Shown in pieces: positions 26,020 through 35,389 of a DNA stretch of 39,057 bases. The notes beneath the pieces are model-generated. The model was given only the letters and a program-made list of their open reading frames with translations. It had not been told where the DNA came from and did not search any database. The position numbers and the translations under genes were made by a program. Source of the DNA: an uncultured Hungatella sp. (GTDB lineage Bacteria > Bacillota > Clostridia > Lachnospirales > Lachnospiraceae); the NCBI GenBank assembly GCA_910585435.1, contig CAJUEJ010000012.1:60650-99706 (forward strand), given 5' to 3'. How positions within the stretch are numbered: position 1 is the first letter of the stretch; every line of letters begins with the position of its first letter.

Positions 26020-28932
26020 ATGAAAACAATCAATAAAAGGCATATGGCATGGACATTGACAGCAGTTGTGGCAGTTATGGCAGTTTTAAGCGGATGCAGA
26101 AGCCGGAAGCCCACGGAAACCACAGCCGCCCCGGCGGCAGGCAAAAGCGGAGCAGAGACGGCTGGGGCAGAGACGACTGAGCCAGCTGAGCCAGCGCTTC
26201 CGGAAGAACCGGCCGGCCAGCCGGAAGAAAGCCTGAAAGAGGGGAATGTTGTCTGCGGATTTACGGTGGATTCCCTCTCAGACAGCCAGATGCTCCAGGC
26301 AGAGCTTATCGGCTTTACCCATGAAAAAAGCGGTGCAAAGCTGCTTTGGGTAAAAAACAGCGATCCGGAGCTGGCCTTTTCCATCAGCTACCACACCCCC
26401 TATATCGATGAAACCGATACCAACCATGTGTTTGAACACGCCATTGTCGCCTCCTCGGAGAAATATCCCAGCAAGGATCTGTTCTTCGATATGGCAGGAA
26501 AAAGCTACAGCACCTTTCTTAATGCATTTACCTACGACACATTTACAACCTACCCGTTTAGTTCTGAAAGCGAAGAACAGTTTATGAAGCTTATGGATGG
26601 GTACTTAAGCTGTATGGTTGCGCCGGATGTTCTTACAGAGGAAAACTTTTTCAAACGGGAAGCCCTTCGCTATGAGCTGGACAGCCCGGAAGAGGAGATT
26701 CAGATGATCGGCACGGTCTATTCAGAGGACTTTAGCTTTCTGACAGATATGTTCCGGGAGGCGGAGAACAATCTGAAGGATACTTTGTATCCGGGACAAT
26801 ACGCCTCCAACGTCATCGGGCGCTCTCACAGAAGCTATCAGAATCTTACCTATGAAGCCATGCTGGATACTTATGAGCGCTGCTATCATTTTGATAACAG
26901 CCTGATCTTTTTATACGGTGATATGGACTATCAGCGGATCTTAAGCTTTCTTGACAGCCAGTATCTGTCAAAGGCCGCACGGCATGGGACGGATCTCTCC
27001 GCCTATATGGATCCGGCCCAGGTATTTGTTAATCTGTACAATGCCAAGCCCTATGTCCAGTTCAGCCTGTTTTACGGCGACCCGGAGCAGAGCCAGGCAT
27101 TTAAGTCTGTTGTGGATGAAACCCTGGCCCAGATCGAGGAAGAAGGCATTGACAGGGAAATTCTCCGTTCGATCTTAAAACAAACGGAGACCTCCAGCTA
27201 TCTTTTCAGAGATCAGATAAATGCAGGCGTTAATCTTTTCCCACAGATTGCCAATTACTGGACCCATACGGGAAATTATGATTATTACAATATATTTGAA
27301 CAGACCTTAAAGGATATAGAGGCAGATCGTGACCAGGAAATATTCTGCCGTCTGGCAGCCGGAATCCGACAGGACGGGCGCAGCGCCCTGGTCACCAATG
27401 TGCCGCAGCCGGGGCTTGCCGAAGCAGTCATCCAGGAACGGGATGACTATCTGGCGGATATGAAAGCCTCCATGACCCATGAGGAAATCCGGCAGATGAT
27501 TGAGGATACCAAAGAATTCAGGGAATGGAACGAAACGGAAATGACCAACAGCGACTTCCCGATCGATCCGTCGGATATCCCGGATGAAGAGCCTTATACT
27601 GCTTACGAAATAACGGAGGGAGACGGGGTCACCTACTATATGGCCCCTGCGGAAGTAGAAAAAGCAGGAAGCTACTGTATGTATCTGGATATCAGTGACT
27701 TTTCCGATAAAGAGCACATGGAGCTGGGACTTTTTCTTATGCTGATGGGAAATATGGGAACCAGAGAACATTCTCTTGAAGAAATCATGAATCTGGAAAG
27801 CGAATATCTGTATTCTTATCAGTCAGAGTGCGTCTACCCCAACGGCGAGGACTTGTATCCCATGATGAAGCTGAGCTGGACCACACTGACAGAGGATTAT
27901 GAGGCAGGTCTTGCCCTTCTTCTGGAGATACTTGGCTCCACGGACTTTGCGGATACAGATCGGATAGGGCAGCTGCTGGCAAGGGACGGGGACTCCTATG
28001 ATGTATCCCGTGCCGGCAATAAGCAGGATGTGGCCATAAGCCTGGCAGCGTCCTATGTATACCGCGGTTACGCGTATTATGAAGCATACAGAACACAGGA
28101 ATTTTATTATTATCTCAAGGACATCAAAAGCAGGCTGGAGGAGGATCCTTCCTACGGAACCGTTTTGGCAGAGAGCCTTCAGTCTCTTTCCCATAAGCTT
28201 CTGAAAAAGGGGCGCCTGATACTTACCTGTGCAGCCCCGGAAGCTGACCTTGAAAGCATAAAGACCATCAGCGCCGGCCTTTTAGAATCGCTGGAATCCA
28301 AAGAGGCAGCGGCAACTCCCACCCCACTGCCCCAGCCAGTGCAGAAGCAGGCCGTGATTGTGGAAAGCCCCGATCAGTATACCGTCACCGTTGGAAACTG
28401 TTACGAACAAGAGGGATTTTCCGGAACCTATGTACCATTTCTGATGGCTGCTTCTGACCGGTACCTGGTTCCTAAGCTCCGTTTCCAGATGGGGGCATAC
28501 AGCTGCAGCAGCAGTTTTTCGCCTTACACCGGCTCCATGCTTCTGTACACCTACAGCGACCCCAACGGTGCAGAGACCCTTAAGGTTTTTGAAGGGACTG
28601 CCGATGCCATTGCCAATATGGAGCTGACCCAGGAGGAGCTGGACGGTTATATTCTCACGGCAATCGCCACATCAGGCATGGCCAGAGGCGTGCTGGCAAA
28701 ACCGATTCGAGCCATGGATGAGGCAATCGCAGGGAGAGATACCCGGGATGCCTGCCACGCAGTCAACACCATGAAGCAGGCTTCGACAGAAGATCAGAAG
28801 GCAGCGGCCGAATACTTCCGGCAGGTTTTATCACAGGCCGGCACTGCCACTGTGGGCAGTGAAACGCAGTTAAAAGCCGACCAGGACGCTTACGACCAGC
28901 TTTTGTCTTATAAGGCAGGGGGAAAAGAGTAG
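26020..28932 (+). CDS. M16C-type zinc metallopeptidase, lipoprotein
   Basis: 970 aa from ATG 26020, with AGGGAGGGA upstream; the longer frame from 25936 starts upstream of the promoter. A lipoprotein signal ends at the lipobox LSGC (Cys26), followed by an Ala/Thr/Glu/Pro-rich spacer to about 70. The inverted zinc motif HVFEH is His136-Glu139-His140, with the downstream Glu in a REALRYELDSPEEE-type stretch. The ASSEKYPSKDLFF and NAFTYDTFTTYPFSS segments match presequence-protease (PreP, M16C) peptidases. Length and the C-terminal half, with its helical associated domain, also fit. It likely degrades peptides outside the membrane. Single gene with its own promoter. Confidence 0.93.
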   Translation: MKTINKRHMAWTLTAVVAVMAVLSGCRSRKPTETTAAPAAGKSGAETAGAETTEPAEPALPEEPAGQPEESLKEGNVVCGFTVDSLSDSQMLQAELIGFTHEKSGAKLLWVKNSDPELAFSISYHTPYIDETDTNHVFEHAIVASSEKYPSKDLFFDMAGKSYSTFLNAFTYDTFTTYPFSSESEEQFMKLMDGYLSCMVAPDVLTEENFFKREALRYELDSPEEEIQMIGTVYSEDFSFLTDMFREAENNLKDTLYPGQYASNVIGRSHRSYQNLTYEAMLDTYERCYHFDNSLIFLYGDMDYQRILSFLDSQYLSKAARHGTDLSAYMDPAQVFVNLYNAKPYVQFSLFYGDPEQSQAFKSVVDETLAQIEEEGIDREILRSILKQTETSSYLFRDQINAGVNLFPQIANYWTHTGNYDYYNIFEQTLKDIEADRDQEIFCRLAAGIRQDGRSALVTNVPQPGLAEAVIQERDDYLADMKASMTHEEIRQMIEDTKEFREWNETEMTNSDFPIDPSDIPDEEPYTAYEITEGDGVTYYMAPAEVEKAGSYCMYLDISDFSDKEHMELGLFLMLMGNMGTREHSLEEIMNLESEYLYSYQSECVYPNGEDLYPMMKLSWTTLTEDYEAGLALLLEILGSTDFADTDRIGQLLARDGDSYDVSRAGNKQDVAISLAASYVYRGYAYYEAYRTQEFYYYLKDIKSRLEEDPSYGTVLAESLQSLSHKLLKKGRLILTCAAPEADLESIKTISAGLLESLESKEAAATPTPLPQPVQKQAVIVESPDQYTVTVGNCYEQEGFSGTYVPFLMAASDRYLVPKLRFQMGAYSCSSSFSPYTGSMLLYTYSDPNGAETLKVFEGTADAIANMELTQEELDGYILTAIATSGMARGVLAKPIRAMDEAIAGRDTRDACHAVNTMKQASTEDQKAAAEYFRQVLSQAGTATVGSETQLKADQDAYDQLLSYKAGGKE

Positions 28933-29024
28933 AAAAAGACACCTTTTAACATAACGGCGGATGTCCTTTAAAAATTATTGATAGACGGTCAGCCCTGCTT
29001 TCCCAGATTCCTTTTCAGGTTTCT

Positions 29025-29063
29025 GTGTAAATTCGGGGCGAGATAATCGCCCCGAATTTACAC
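29025..29063. terminator. Perfect 17-bp hairpin after the M16 gene
   Basis: GTGTAAATTCGGGGCGA (29025-29041) and its exact complement (29047-29063) flank a 5-nt loop. No U-tract follows on the plus strand, so it is either an unusual terminator or an mRNA-end/REP-like element. A second smaller palindrome, CGTTTTGC/GCAAAACG, is at 29141-29167. The rest of 28933-29231 shows no gene. Confidence 0.6.
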
Positions 29064-29231
29064 CAATGTCATAATTTCCATCTGCTTCGTTGGTCTACAC
29101 TTTGCTCCCGGTCCGTGCGAAACGTGTGCCACTAGTACATCGTTTTGCAAATAGCCTCGGCAAAACGACTCCAGTGACGTTTTATAAAGGACTTTTTAAT
29201 CAAATTCACAAAAAATTTACTTTTTCAGGGC

Positions 29232-29271
29232 AAAAAAATAAGACCAGGAACCTGTTTTTAGATTCCTGGCC
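29232..29271 (-). terminator. Rho-independent terminator of the Rpn-like gene
   Basis: On the minus strand CCAGGAA and TTCCTGG form a stem, followed by TCTTATTTTTTT. It sits 11 nt past the stop codon. Confidence 0.85.
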
Positions 29272-29281
29272 TATGGTTTTA

Positions 29282-30106
29282 CTATGCTGTCCGCTCTGCT
29301 TTCAGTTTTTTTACTTCATCAAGTGGAAGTCCTGCGTATTCCGCAATTTTTTCAAGTGTCAACATTCCATCTGCTAACATTCTTTTAGCAACCTCTTTCA
29401 AAGATTCTTTTCTCATATCCTCCATCATTTTACACATTTCCTGAACTCCTTTCGGGTTTTCCTTCAAATATCTTGTTCGTTCTGCCATCAGTTCAAAATT
29501 CATATCAGCCGCTTGGGTACAGTTAAAATCGTGCATGAGTTTTCCTATATCGGATTCTCCACGATATTCACCATTCACATAAAGGATATGCTCCCCATCT
29601 TCAAAAGATTTACCCGTTGCAAGGTTGATTCTCTCAATCGGGTAAACAGCTTCACCCTGACCATAAAAATCTTTTTCAATGATAAAGATTGTATATGTTT
29701 CTGGCAATTCTTTAAATTCCTGACCAGAATGGAGATTCTCTATATCCATTACACTTGAATGGTATCTTGCCCTGTGTGGGTCTGCTCCCTTGTCCTGCCT
29801 CTGGACTTCCAAATCATATTTTTTTCCAACTGAATCCGTTCCATATGCATCCAGACAGATAGAACGTGCGCCAGCAAGTCTTTTCATATCCTTCTGTGTT
29901 TCACACTCAGTAATAATTAAGTCTGGTTTATCAGTGATAATGCGTAACACAAATTCAGCCAGTGGAATATTGTCTTTAAAAAGACAGCGCATGAAATCAT
30001 CATCGATTGGTCGTAAACCTCTTAAACGCTGTAAATCTTCCTGATATTGCTGTTCCGTCACTGACAATCTTTCCACCTGCTTTCCCCTCTGTTTTCGTAT
30101 CTCCAT
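29282..30106 (-). CDS. Rpn/PD-(D/E)XK nuclease-family transposase-like protein
   Basis: 274 aa, full length for this family. ATG 30106 has GGAGG eleven bases upstream. The N-terminus (LRPIDDDFMRCLFKDNIPLAEFVLRIIT) and the catalytic region LDAYGTD...KKYDLEVQRQ (Asp then ExQ) are typical of the Rpn recombination-promoting nucleases often labelled PD-(D/E)XK transposases. A later HSSVMDIENLHSGQEFKELP is also conserved. The C-terminal helical tail ends AKRMLADGMLTLEKIAEYAGLP, a common repeated motif of the family. Such genes occur in many copies in Lachnospiraceae and are RecA-independent recombination factors in E. coli. No terminal inverted repeats were found around it. Confidence 0.9.
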   Translation of the reverse strand: MEIRKQRGKQVERLSVTEQQYQEDLQRLRGLRPIDDDFMRCLFKDNIPLAEFVLRIITDKPDLIITECETQKDMKRLAGARSICLDAYGTDSVGKKYDLEVQRQDKGADPHRARYHSSVMDIENLHSGQEFKELPETYTIFIIEKDFYGQGEAVYPIERINLATGKSFEDGEHILYVNGEYRGESDIGKLMHDFNCTQAADMNFELMAERTRYLKENPKGVQEMCKMMEDMRKESLKEVAKRMLADGMLTLEKIAEYAGLPLDEVKKLKAERTA

Positions 30107-30129
30107 ACTACCATAAACCTCCTGATTTT

Positions 30130-30168
30130 ACAAGCCGGGAACCAGCGCATTTCTGAATCCCGGCTTGT
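30130..30168 (-). terminator. 11-bp hairpin downstream of the small ORF
   Basis: ACAAGCCGGGA (30130-30140) pairs exactly with TCCCGGCTTGT (30158-30168). On the minus strand it follows the 64-codon ORF by 16 nt and is followed by AAAATC, so it is weak as an intrinsic terminator in that direction; on the plus strand it is followed by TTG. Confidence 0.55.
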
Positions 30169-30184
30169 TTGCATTATCACTTTT

Positions 30185-30379
30185 TCACATCTGCTGTATC
30201 TCATTTTTCAACATACGTTTGATTTTATCGCTTATGGTTTCCTTGCTGGTCTTGCCTAAATCGTCAATGCATTCCTGTATCTCCGAAAGCGGCAAAATAT
30301 CTTTTGATTTCGGTAGTGCCCAATTCTTTACGGATTCATACAGATTTACGTCATTCACAGATATTTTAACCTGACACAA
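30185..30379 (-). CDS. Doubtful small ORF, 64 aa
   Basis: The frame reads QVKISVNDVNLYESVKNWAL, with a C-terminal amphipathic helix (KTSKETISDKIKRMLKNEIQ). The only usual start codon is TTG at 30379, without a ribosome binding site. The open frame continues upstream through IIGQLHLIL without an ATG, behind an AGAGGGG that has no start at the right distance. It could be a fragment of a decayed gene. The stretch 30380-30637 upstream shows only short frames (for example one beginning MADGYSPFEMAQKSN) and no confident gene. Confidence 0.35.
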   Translation of the reverse strand: MCQVKISVNDVNLYESVKNWALPKSKDILPLSEIQECIDDLGKTSKETISDKIKRMLKNEIQQM

Positions 30380-30637
30380 AATGAGATGCAGCTGCCCGAT
30401 AATTTCACCCCTCTTATTATTTTGTAGCTACGTATATAGAATAACACATAAATCGAGAAATGCCTTTCCTGTTTTGCTGAATTTTAAATCTTTGGTTCGA
30501 CTTCTGCGCCATTTCAAATGGTGAGTATCCGTCTGCCATTGATATGCACGAGAGTCCTCCCCATTTATCCGCATCTGCAAATCGCTCTCAAGATATAACA
30601 GTTATTAAATGCTATAAAAAGTTTGAGTTACTTATCT

Positions 30638-31057
30638 TCAAAAAATACGGTAATGGGGTCTTTCTTCGCCATACCTCCAATACCGTATCCAGTCATCCAG
30701 AATGATTCCGGCCAGACTTACAGGAATCCACAAGACAAAATACTGTGGACAGATCTGTCCCAGGATATTGCCTGGCACTCCGCTGTAATCCCATACATCC
30801 CAGCCCAGCCATAAATTAACAATACAGCCTGTTCCAAGTTCCAAAGCCGTAATAATACAGGCACCTGTAAGTACCTGCCGCCATAGCGGCATTTCCCAGG
30901 AGAATCCCTCATTAATTAAGCCAAGACATATGAAGCAGATCCCTCCCAGAAAGAACATGGTCCAGTGCGTCCATCCCCGGTAGACAAGTTCCACAATATT
31001 GTAGAGCAGTCCTCCTGTCACAAATAGAAATATGTACTTAAGACGCTGTTTTATCAT
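30638..31057 (-). CDS. Small CmpB-like (putative ABC-transporter type IV) membrane protein
   Basis: 139 aa from ATG 31057, six bases after AGGTGAGG; a GTG at 31069 lies within that site. Four hydrophobic segments are seen (YIFLFVTGGLLYNIVELVY; MFFLGGICFICLGLI; VLTGACIITALELGTGCIVNLWLG; YFVLWIPVSLAGIILDDW). The GxxLYNxxE...R and ELxTGxxVN...WDY elements match the small CmpB family of Clostridia. Function is not known. Lies alone, with a possible promoter upstream. Confidence 0.78.
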   Translation of the reverse strand: MIKQRLKYIFLFVTGGLLYNIVELVYRGWTHWTMFFLGGICFICLGLINEGFSWEMPLWRQVLTGACIITALELGTGCIVNLWLGWDVWDYSGVPGNILGQICPQYFVLWIPVSLAGIILDDWIRYWRYGEERPHYRIF

Positions 31058-31122
31058 CTTCTGCCTCACCTTTAGATCCCATTTTTAATATATATATGCA
31101 TCTGCAGCCTTCCTTCTGCATC

Positions 31123-31152
31123 ATTGTAAAATGAGAAGACTTTTGTGTACAA
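31123..31152 (-). promoter_or_regulatory. Candidate promoter of the CmpB-like gene
   Basis: On the minus strand TTGTAC (31152-31147), 18-bp spacer, TACAAT (31128-31123). The -10 is one base off consensus. It would give a leader of about 60 nt. Confidence 0.45.
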
Positions 31153-31204
31153 CACCCGACAATATCTATCCCATCTCATAAGAAATTTTTGGATTTTTTA
31201 CCTG

Positions 31205-31912
31205 TTATAATTTTGGATTCTTTTGAAGAATATACTCAGCAGGCCGTATACCTACCACCCTTTCAAAGAGCGCGTTAAAGTGGCGGACGTCATGATATCC
31301 AACTGCCCTGCACACCTCAGAGATACGCATATCCGTTTCGGAAAGCAGTTTTTCGGCATGTCCGATGCGCAGCTCTGTAATCAGCTGCTGGTAGGTTTTC
31401 CCAGTCTTTTTCTTGATCAGCTGACTCAGATAATTAGGGTTCATAAAAAATTTATCTGCAATGTCGTTTAAGCTGATGTCCTGGGCATAGTTTTTAGCCA
31501 GATATCCGCGAATTTCCTGGACAACATTATAGCTGGGCGCAGGGTATTTCTCCGCCCGGATCTTCTCAATAATATCGTACAGTTCCTCCTCATCCAGAGG
31601 CTTTGTCAAATAATAACGAATGCCCAGCGCCATCGCTTTTTTAGCATATTCAAACTCTGCGTACCCGGAAAGCAAAATAAACTCCGCATTTACATCCTGC
31701 TCCTTCAGCCGGCGAATCATCTCAATACCGTCAAAAAACGGCACTTTTATATCGGCCAGAACAATATCCGGCCGCTTTTCCAAAACAACTTCCACCCCTT
31801 CTTTTCCATTGAAGGCCTTTCCTGTCACGTGATAGTCCCGCCCCACAGCATTCAGCAGAAACTCAATCCCCTTTATAATATCAGGTTCATCGTCAACGAT
31901 TACAATATTCAT
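31205..31912 (-). CDS. YesN-type response regulator, AraC family
   Basis: 235 aa. ATG 31912 overlaps the kinase stop (ATGA). The receiver domain has acidic pocket Asp7-Asp8, phosphoacceptor Asp54 (VLADIKVP) and Lys104 (YLTKP). A short linker leads to two AraC helix-turn-helix units (about 130-230: DISLNDIADKFFMNPNYLSQLIKKKTG; ISEVCRAVGYHDVRHFNALFERVVG). It is short for this group, lacking the usual long middle region. Probably activates the adjacent sugar-transport genes in response to the YesM-type kinase, which here carries a stop codon. Confidence 0.95.
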   Translation of the reverse strand: MNIVIVDDEPDIIKGIEFLLNAVGRDYHVTGKAFNGKEGVEVVLEKRPDIVLADIKVPFFDGIEMIRRLKEQDVNAEFILLSGYAEFEYAKKAMALGIRYYLTKPLDEEELYDIIEKIRAEKYPAPSYNVVQEIRGYLAKNYAQDISLNDIADKFFMNPNYLSQLIKKKTGKTYQQLITELRIGHAEKLLSETDMRISEVCRAVGYHDVRHFNALFERVVGIRPAEYILQKNPKL

Positions 31913-33618
31913 CCTTCTTCACCCATCTGTAATTTTATATGCATACGAAGCTCTATACAGGTTCCGTTTGTATTGTGGGAGTCTGCTCCTTTGTTCCTGA
32001 ATAAAGGTCCGCTGATCTCACGGGCGTTCTCAATCCGCTGTCTTGTGCGCTTCAAGCTCTCTTCGTCCATCCCTTTTCCATCATCATAAATCCGGAATAC
32101 AGCAATTTCCCCCATTCTTCTCCCAGTAATCCAAATATTCATTTTCTCCATTTCGTCACGTCTTCCGTGTTCAATACAGTTTTCAATTAACGGCTGAAAC
32201 AGAACCGGAATGCAGTGCATATCCAGAAGGGTTTCGTCTACATCACATGTAAAACCGAACCGGTCGCTGAATCTCAGATTCTGTAGGTACATGAATTCCT
32301 CCGCGTATTTCAGTTCGTCGCGGATCACATGTTCATTCTGTGAACTGTCCAAAACAGTACGGAACATTTTTGACAGGAGAAAAACCATTTTTGAAACCAC
32401 CGGGTCGCCGTTATACAGCGCCTTCATACGAATCGCTTCCAGAGTATTAAATAGCATATGGGGATTGATCTGGCTTTGGAGTGCGGCGATCTCACTGTCT
32501 TTCTTCAAAAGCTCCGATACATATACCTTGTTGATTAGCTGCTGCATCTCATTCACCATATGATTATAGCTGCTGACAAGTACGCCCAGCTCATCTGTGC
32601 TTCCGTAATCTGGAAGCGTGATATACTTCCCGTCCTTCATCTGGCTCATACCGTAACTCAGCTTTACAAGGCGGCTTGTAAGGAACCTGCTGAATGGTAT
32701 AATCATGAACACAATACTTACCCCGCAGAGAAAAACCACCAGAACCGTCATCAGCAGCACAAAATTTTGCTCCATGGCAAGGGTTGCTTTGGGAATTGCC
32801 GTATATACTGTCAGCCCAAGCTCCTCCGACTGCTGTTCAAGAACGATATAATTGCTGTCAAATTTCTCTGCGGACATATACCCTTCCTGCCATTGCTCCG
32901 GATGCTCCATCAGGCGTGTGTCATAAAGGATTCTTCCGCCTGAATCCTCAATCCTGATCTCAATATCATATTTCCTCTTTGCGTTCTCGTACTTTTCATT
33001 CAATACAATAATCGAAGCAGGATCCACATCAATCATCAGCGCTCCCCGGTATCTTACACCGCTGGACATAATCCTCCTGACAAAGGTAATTGTCAGCTCG
33101 TCTTTCCTGCTGGTCCAGTAATCTGCTTTGTGTGCCGGAACAATATAGAAATTCTCCCCGCTTTGCTCCAGCTCCTTTACCCACGGTTTTCCACAAAATA
33201 CCGCCTGGTCAATTTTAAGCCCATCCGATCCGGTCTGGACAAAGTCCCCGTTTTACATCAGAATACCTATGGTCTTTACCTTTGGCTGCAGTGTTACAAT
33301 CCGAAACAGCACTTTCTGCATGTTCTCCTTGTCGCGGACAATCTCAGTGACGGTCCGCTCTGTTTTCTCCGAGTAAAAAAACAATTCACTGTCAACCAGA
33401 ACAGACACGGAAATGCCCGTGTAATCCTGGAGCATGTGATTTAAATTAGCTGTGATCTGCGCGTTGAACGCCTGGGCAAATTCCATGGTATGTTCATTCA
33501 GCCTGGTAACGTACAGATTGTAAATGAACATGAACCCGATTATCAGCGGAAGCAGACATATATTTAGGCAAATCAGAATCATCTTCCTGGTAATCGACAT
33601 ATTTCGGAAAAATTTCAT
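31909..33618 (-). pseudogene. YesM-type sensor histidine kinase interrupted by one in-frame TAA
   Basis: Reading from ATG 33618 (GGAGG upstream) gives one continuous frame of 569 codons except for TAA at 33255-33253 (codon 122). Before it: TM1 (12-33) and the start of an extracellular sensor domain. After it the same frame continues without a shift: the rest of the sensor domain, TM2 (286-308), HAMP (309-360), the His_kinase motif QINPHMLFNTLE with His387, an N-box LIENCIEHG and a YDDGKGMD loop. An ATG at 33069 could give a protein lacking TM1 and half the sensor. Everything except the stop codon is intact, so this is a recent nonsense mutation, a sequencing error, or a readthrough case. It partners with the YesN-type regulator. 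Confidence 0.88.
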
Positions 33619-33657
33619 CATACCCTCCGTGGCTCTGCATAATCTCAAATAACAAAT

Positions 33658-33696
33658 CACGGGGCTGTTGCACCAAAAGGGTGCAACAGCCCTGTG
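33658..33696. terminator. Strong hairpin between binding-protein and kinase genes
   Basis: GGGCTGTTGCACC and GGTGCAACAGCCC, extended by CAC/GTG with one mismatch, form a ~17-bp stem around an AAAAGG/CTTTT loop. No U-tract follows on the minus strand. It probably protects the transporter mRNA 3' end and lowers expression of the two-component genes. Confidence 0.65.
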
Positions 33697-33721
33697 ACGG
33701 ATACTGTAGCTAGTACATCAC

Positions 33722-35341
33722 TCAGTTATTCAGATTCTCATACCATGTCCGTGCCCGCTGGGTGACAGCGTCGCCGCCGCTTGCATACCATTTTTCAACG
33801 AATTCGTCGAATTTCTCAATAGGCCATTCTCCGGAAATGATTTTGGATGCGTATTCCACATAAAGAGTACGCGCGCCGATGTCCTCGTAATCCTCATAAA
33901 TCGTGTTGGGGATATTGTTTCCCGCAATTATCCTGCCATACTGCTGGATCTCACGTACGTTCCGGATTGAGTGGTCGACTGCCCATCCATTCTCCTCAGA
34001 GCGGATATCCTCAAGCATATCAACAACAATCTCTTCGTTGGCTACCGTATCGTAAACACTCAGTGCCAGCCGCTCCTGTCTGGACTTATCCTCCGGCAGA
34101 TACTCCTTTTTACCGTCTGCGTTGACCGTATAGTACATGCCTTCGACGCCAAACTTAAAGGTTTCGGCATTGTCCAGGTCATAAAGCGCATCGAGTACTT
34201 TCATACAGGCAATGATCCGGCCCGGATCCTCCGTATAATTCACAACATACTGTGGGTCGCCGCTGCGGACCGCCTGGTAAAATCCGCTTCCCTCATACCC
34301 GTTGGCAGAAATTGCGGGAAGTACGGCAAAATCAGCCTTGGCGCCGGTTGCGTTCTCGATATCCATAGCACGGATATAATCTGTCTGCGGCAGATGGTAA
34401 TAGATTCCAACCAGGTTGGAGGAAACCTTTCCATCCCATGCCGCCTTATCGTTGAAGAGAGTCTCCGGATCAATCAGCTGCTCTTTATACAGGGAAGCCA
34501 GCCATTCCAAAGCATCCCGCATATTGGGCGTAACGGCGGAATAAGTCAGCTGGCCGTCATACAGATCCCAGCAGGGAAATCCCTCGTACATGGCTACTCC
34601 GTACATATAGAACAGATAGTCCATCCACCTAGCCTCCGCCCGGCCGCCGGTGGGAATCTCATCTGCCACACCGTTTCCGTTGGGGTCGTTGTTTTTAAAA
34701 GCCCGCAGTACCTCTACGAATTCATCCTGTGTGGTCGGCATCTCCAGCCCAAGGGTGTCAAGCCAGTCCTGGCGGATCATTGCGCCGTGGCTCTGGTAAT
34801 CAAACACCTTGGGAACATACCAGATCCGCTCCTGCCCTGTGGGGTCGTTTTTGCGGATTAGATTCCAGATGGACTCATCCACAGCCTCCCAGCAATGAGG
34901 GGCATATTCCTGAAGATAGTCTGTCAGATCCAGCACCGCGCCATCCAGGATCAGCTGATTCTCCATGCCATTGACAACAACATACACATCCGGAGCCTGG
35001 CCGGCTGTCACGCGCAGGTTAATCTGTTCCTGATAAGTGGTGCCGCCGTTCCACTCGATATATGGCATGATAACACCGAAACCCAGGATATCCTTATAGA
35101 AATTATACATTTGCCCGTCCTTTTCCACAGGCAGAAAGCCGGGGTTGTCACGCTGGAATTCGATATACTCAGGCAGCACCACTTCCTCCTCTTCGTGACT
35201 GTCTCCTGAACCATTTTGCGCACCGCCCTGTGTGACGGCCGGACTCTGGTTTTCAGAGGCGCTTTGACTGTTTGCACCGCAGCCGGCCAGAAGCGATACG
35301 GCCATTAGGCCTGCCAGGATTTTGTTTACTGATTTTTTCAT
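33722..35341 (-). CDS. Sugar ABC transporter solute-binding lipoprotein (LplA-like)
   Basis: 539 aa. ATG 35341 has AAGGAGGAAG upstream. Lipobox LLAGC ends the signal peptide (MKKSVNKILAGLMAVSLLAGC). A Ser/Gln/Asn spacer follows. The body matches family-1 extracellular binding proteins of the Lpl/Ytc group: long two-domain protein, DWLDTLGLEMPTTQDEFVEVL then DPNGNGVADEIP. The C-terminus EKWYASGGDAVTQRARTWYE is also typical. Carbohydrate specificity cannot be told. Downstream of the LplC-like permease in one operon. Confidence 0.95.
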   Translation of the reverse strand: MKKSVNKILAGLMAVSLLAGCGANSQSASENQSPAVTQGGAQNGSGDSHEEEEVVLPEYIEFQRDNPGFLPVEKDGQMYNFYKDILGFGVIMPYIEWNGGTTYQEQINLRVTAGQAPDVYVVVNGMENQLILDGAVLDLTDYLQEYAPHCWEAVDESIWNLIRKNDPTGQERIWYVPKVFDYQSHGAMIRQDWLDTLGLEMPTTQDEFVEVLRAFKNNDPNGNGVADEIPTGGRAEARWMDYLFYMYGVAMYEGFPCWDLYDGQLTYSAVTPNMRDALEWLASLYKEQLIDPETLFNDKAAWDGKVSSNLVGIYYHLPQTDYIRAMDIENATGAKADFAVLPAISANGYEGSGFYQAVRSGDPQYVVNYTEDPGRIIACMKVLDALYDLDNAETFKFGVEGMYYTVNADGKKEYLPEDKSRQERLALSVYDTVANEEIVVDMLEDIRSEENGWAVDHSIRNVREIQQYGRIIAGNNIPNTIYEDYEDIGARTLYVEYASKIISGEWPIEKFDEFVEKWYASGGDAVTQRARTWYENLNN

Positions 35342-35389
35342 GTTCTTCCTCCTTCATTTTGTTTATGTATTGGCATAACAGATACGTAT

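Noticed and set aside
33253..33255. Recoding (selenocysteine or pyrrolysine) at the kinase stop
   Set aside because: The codon is TAA, which neither system uses.
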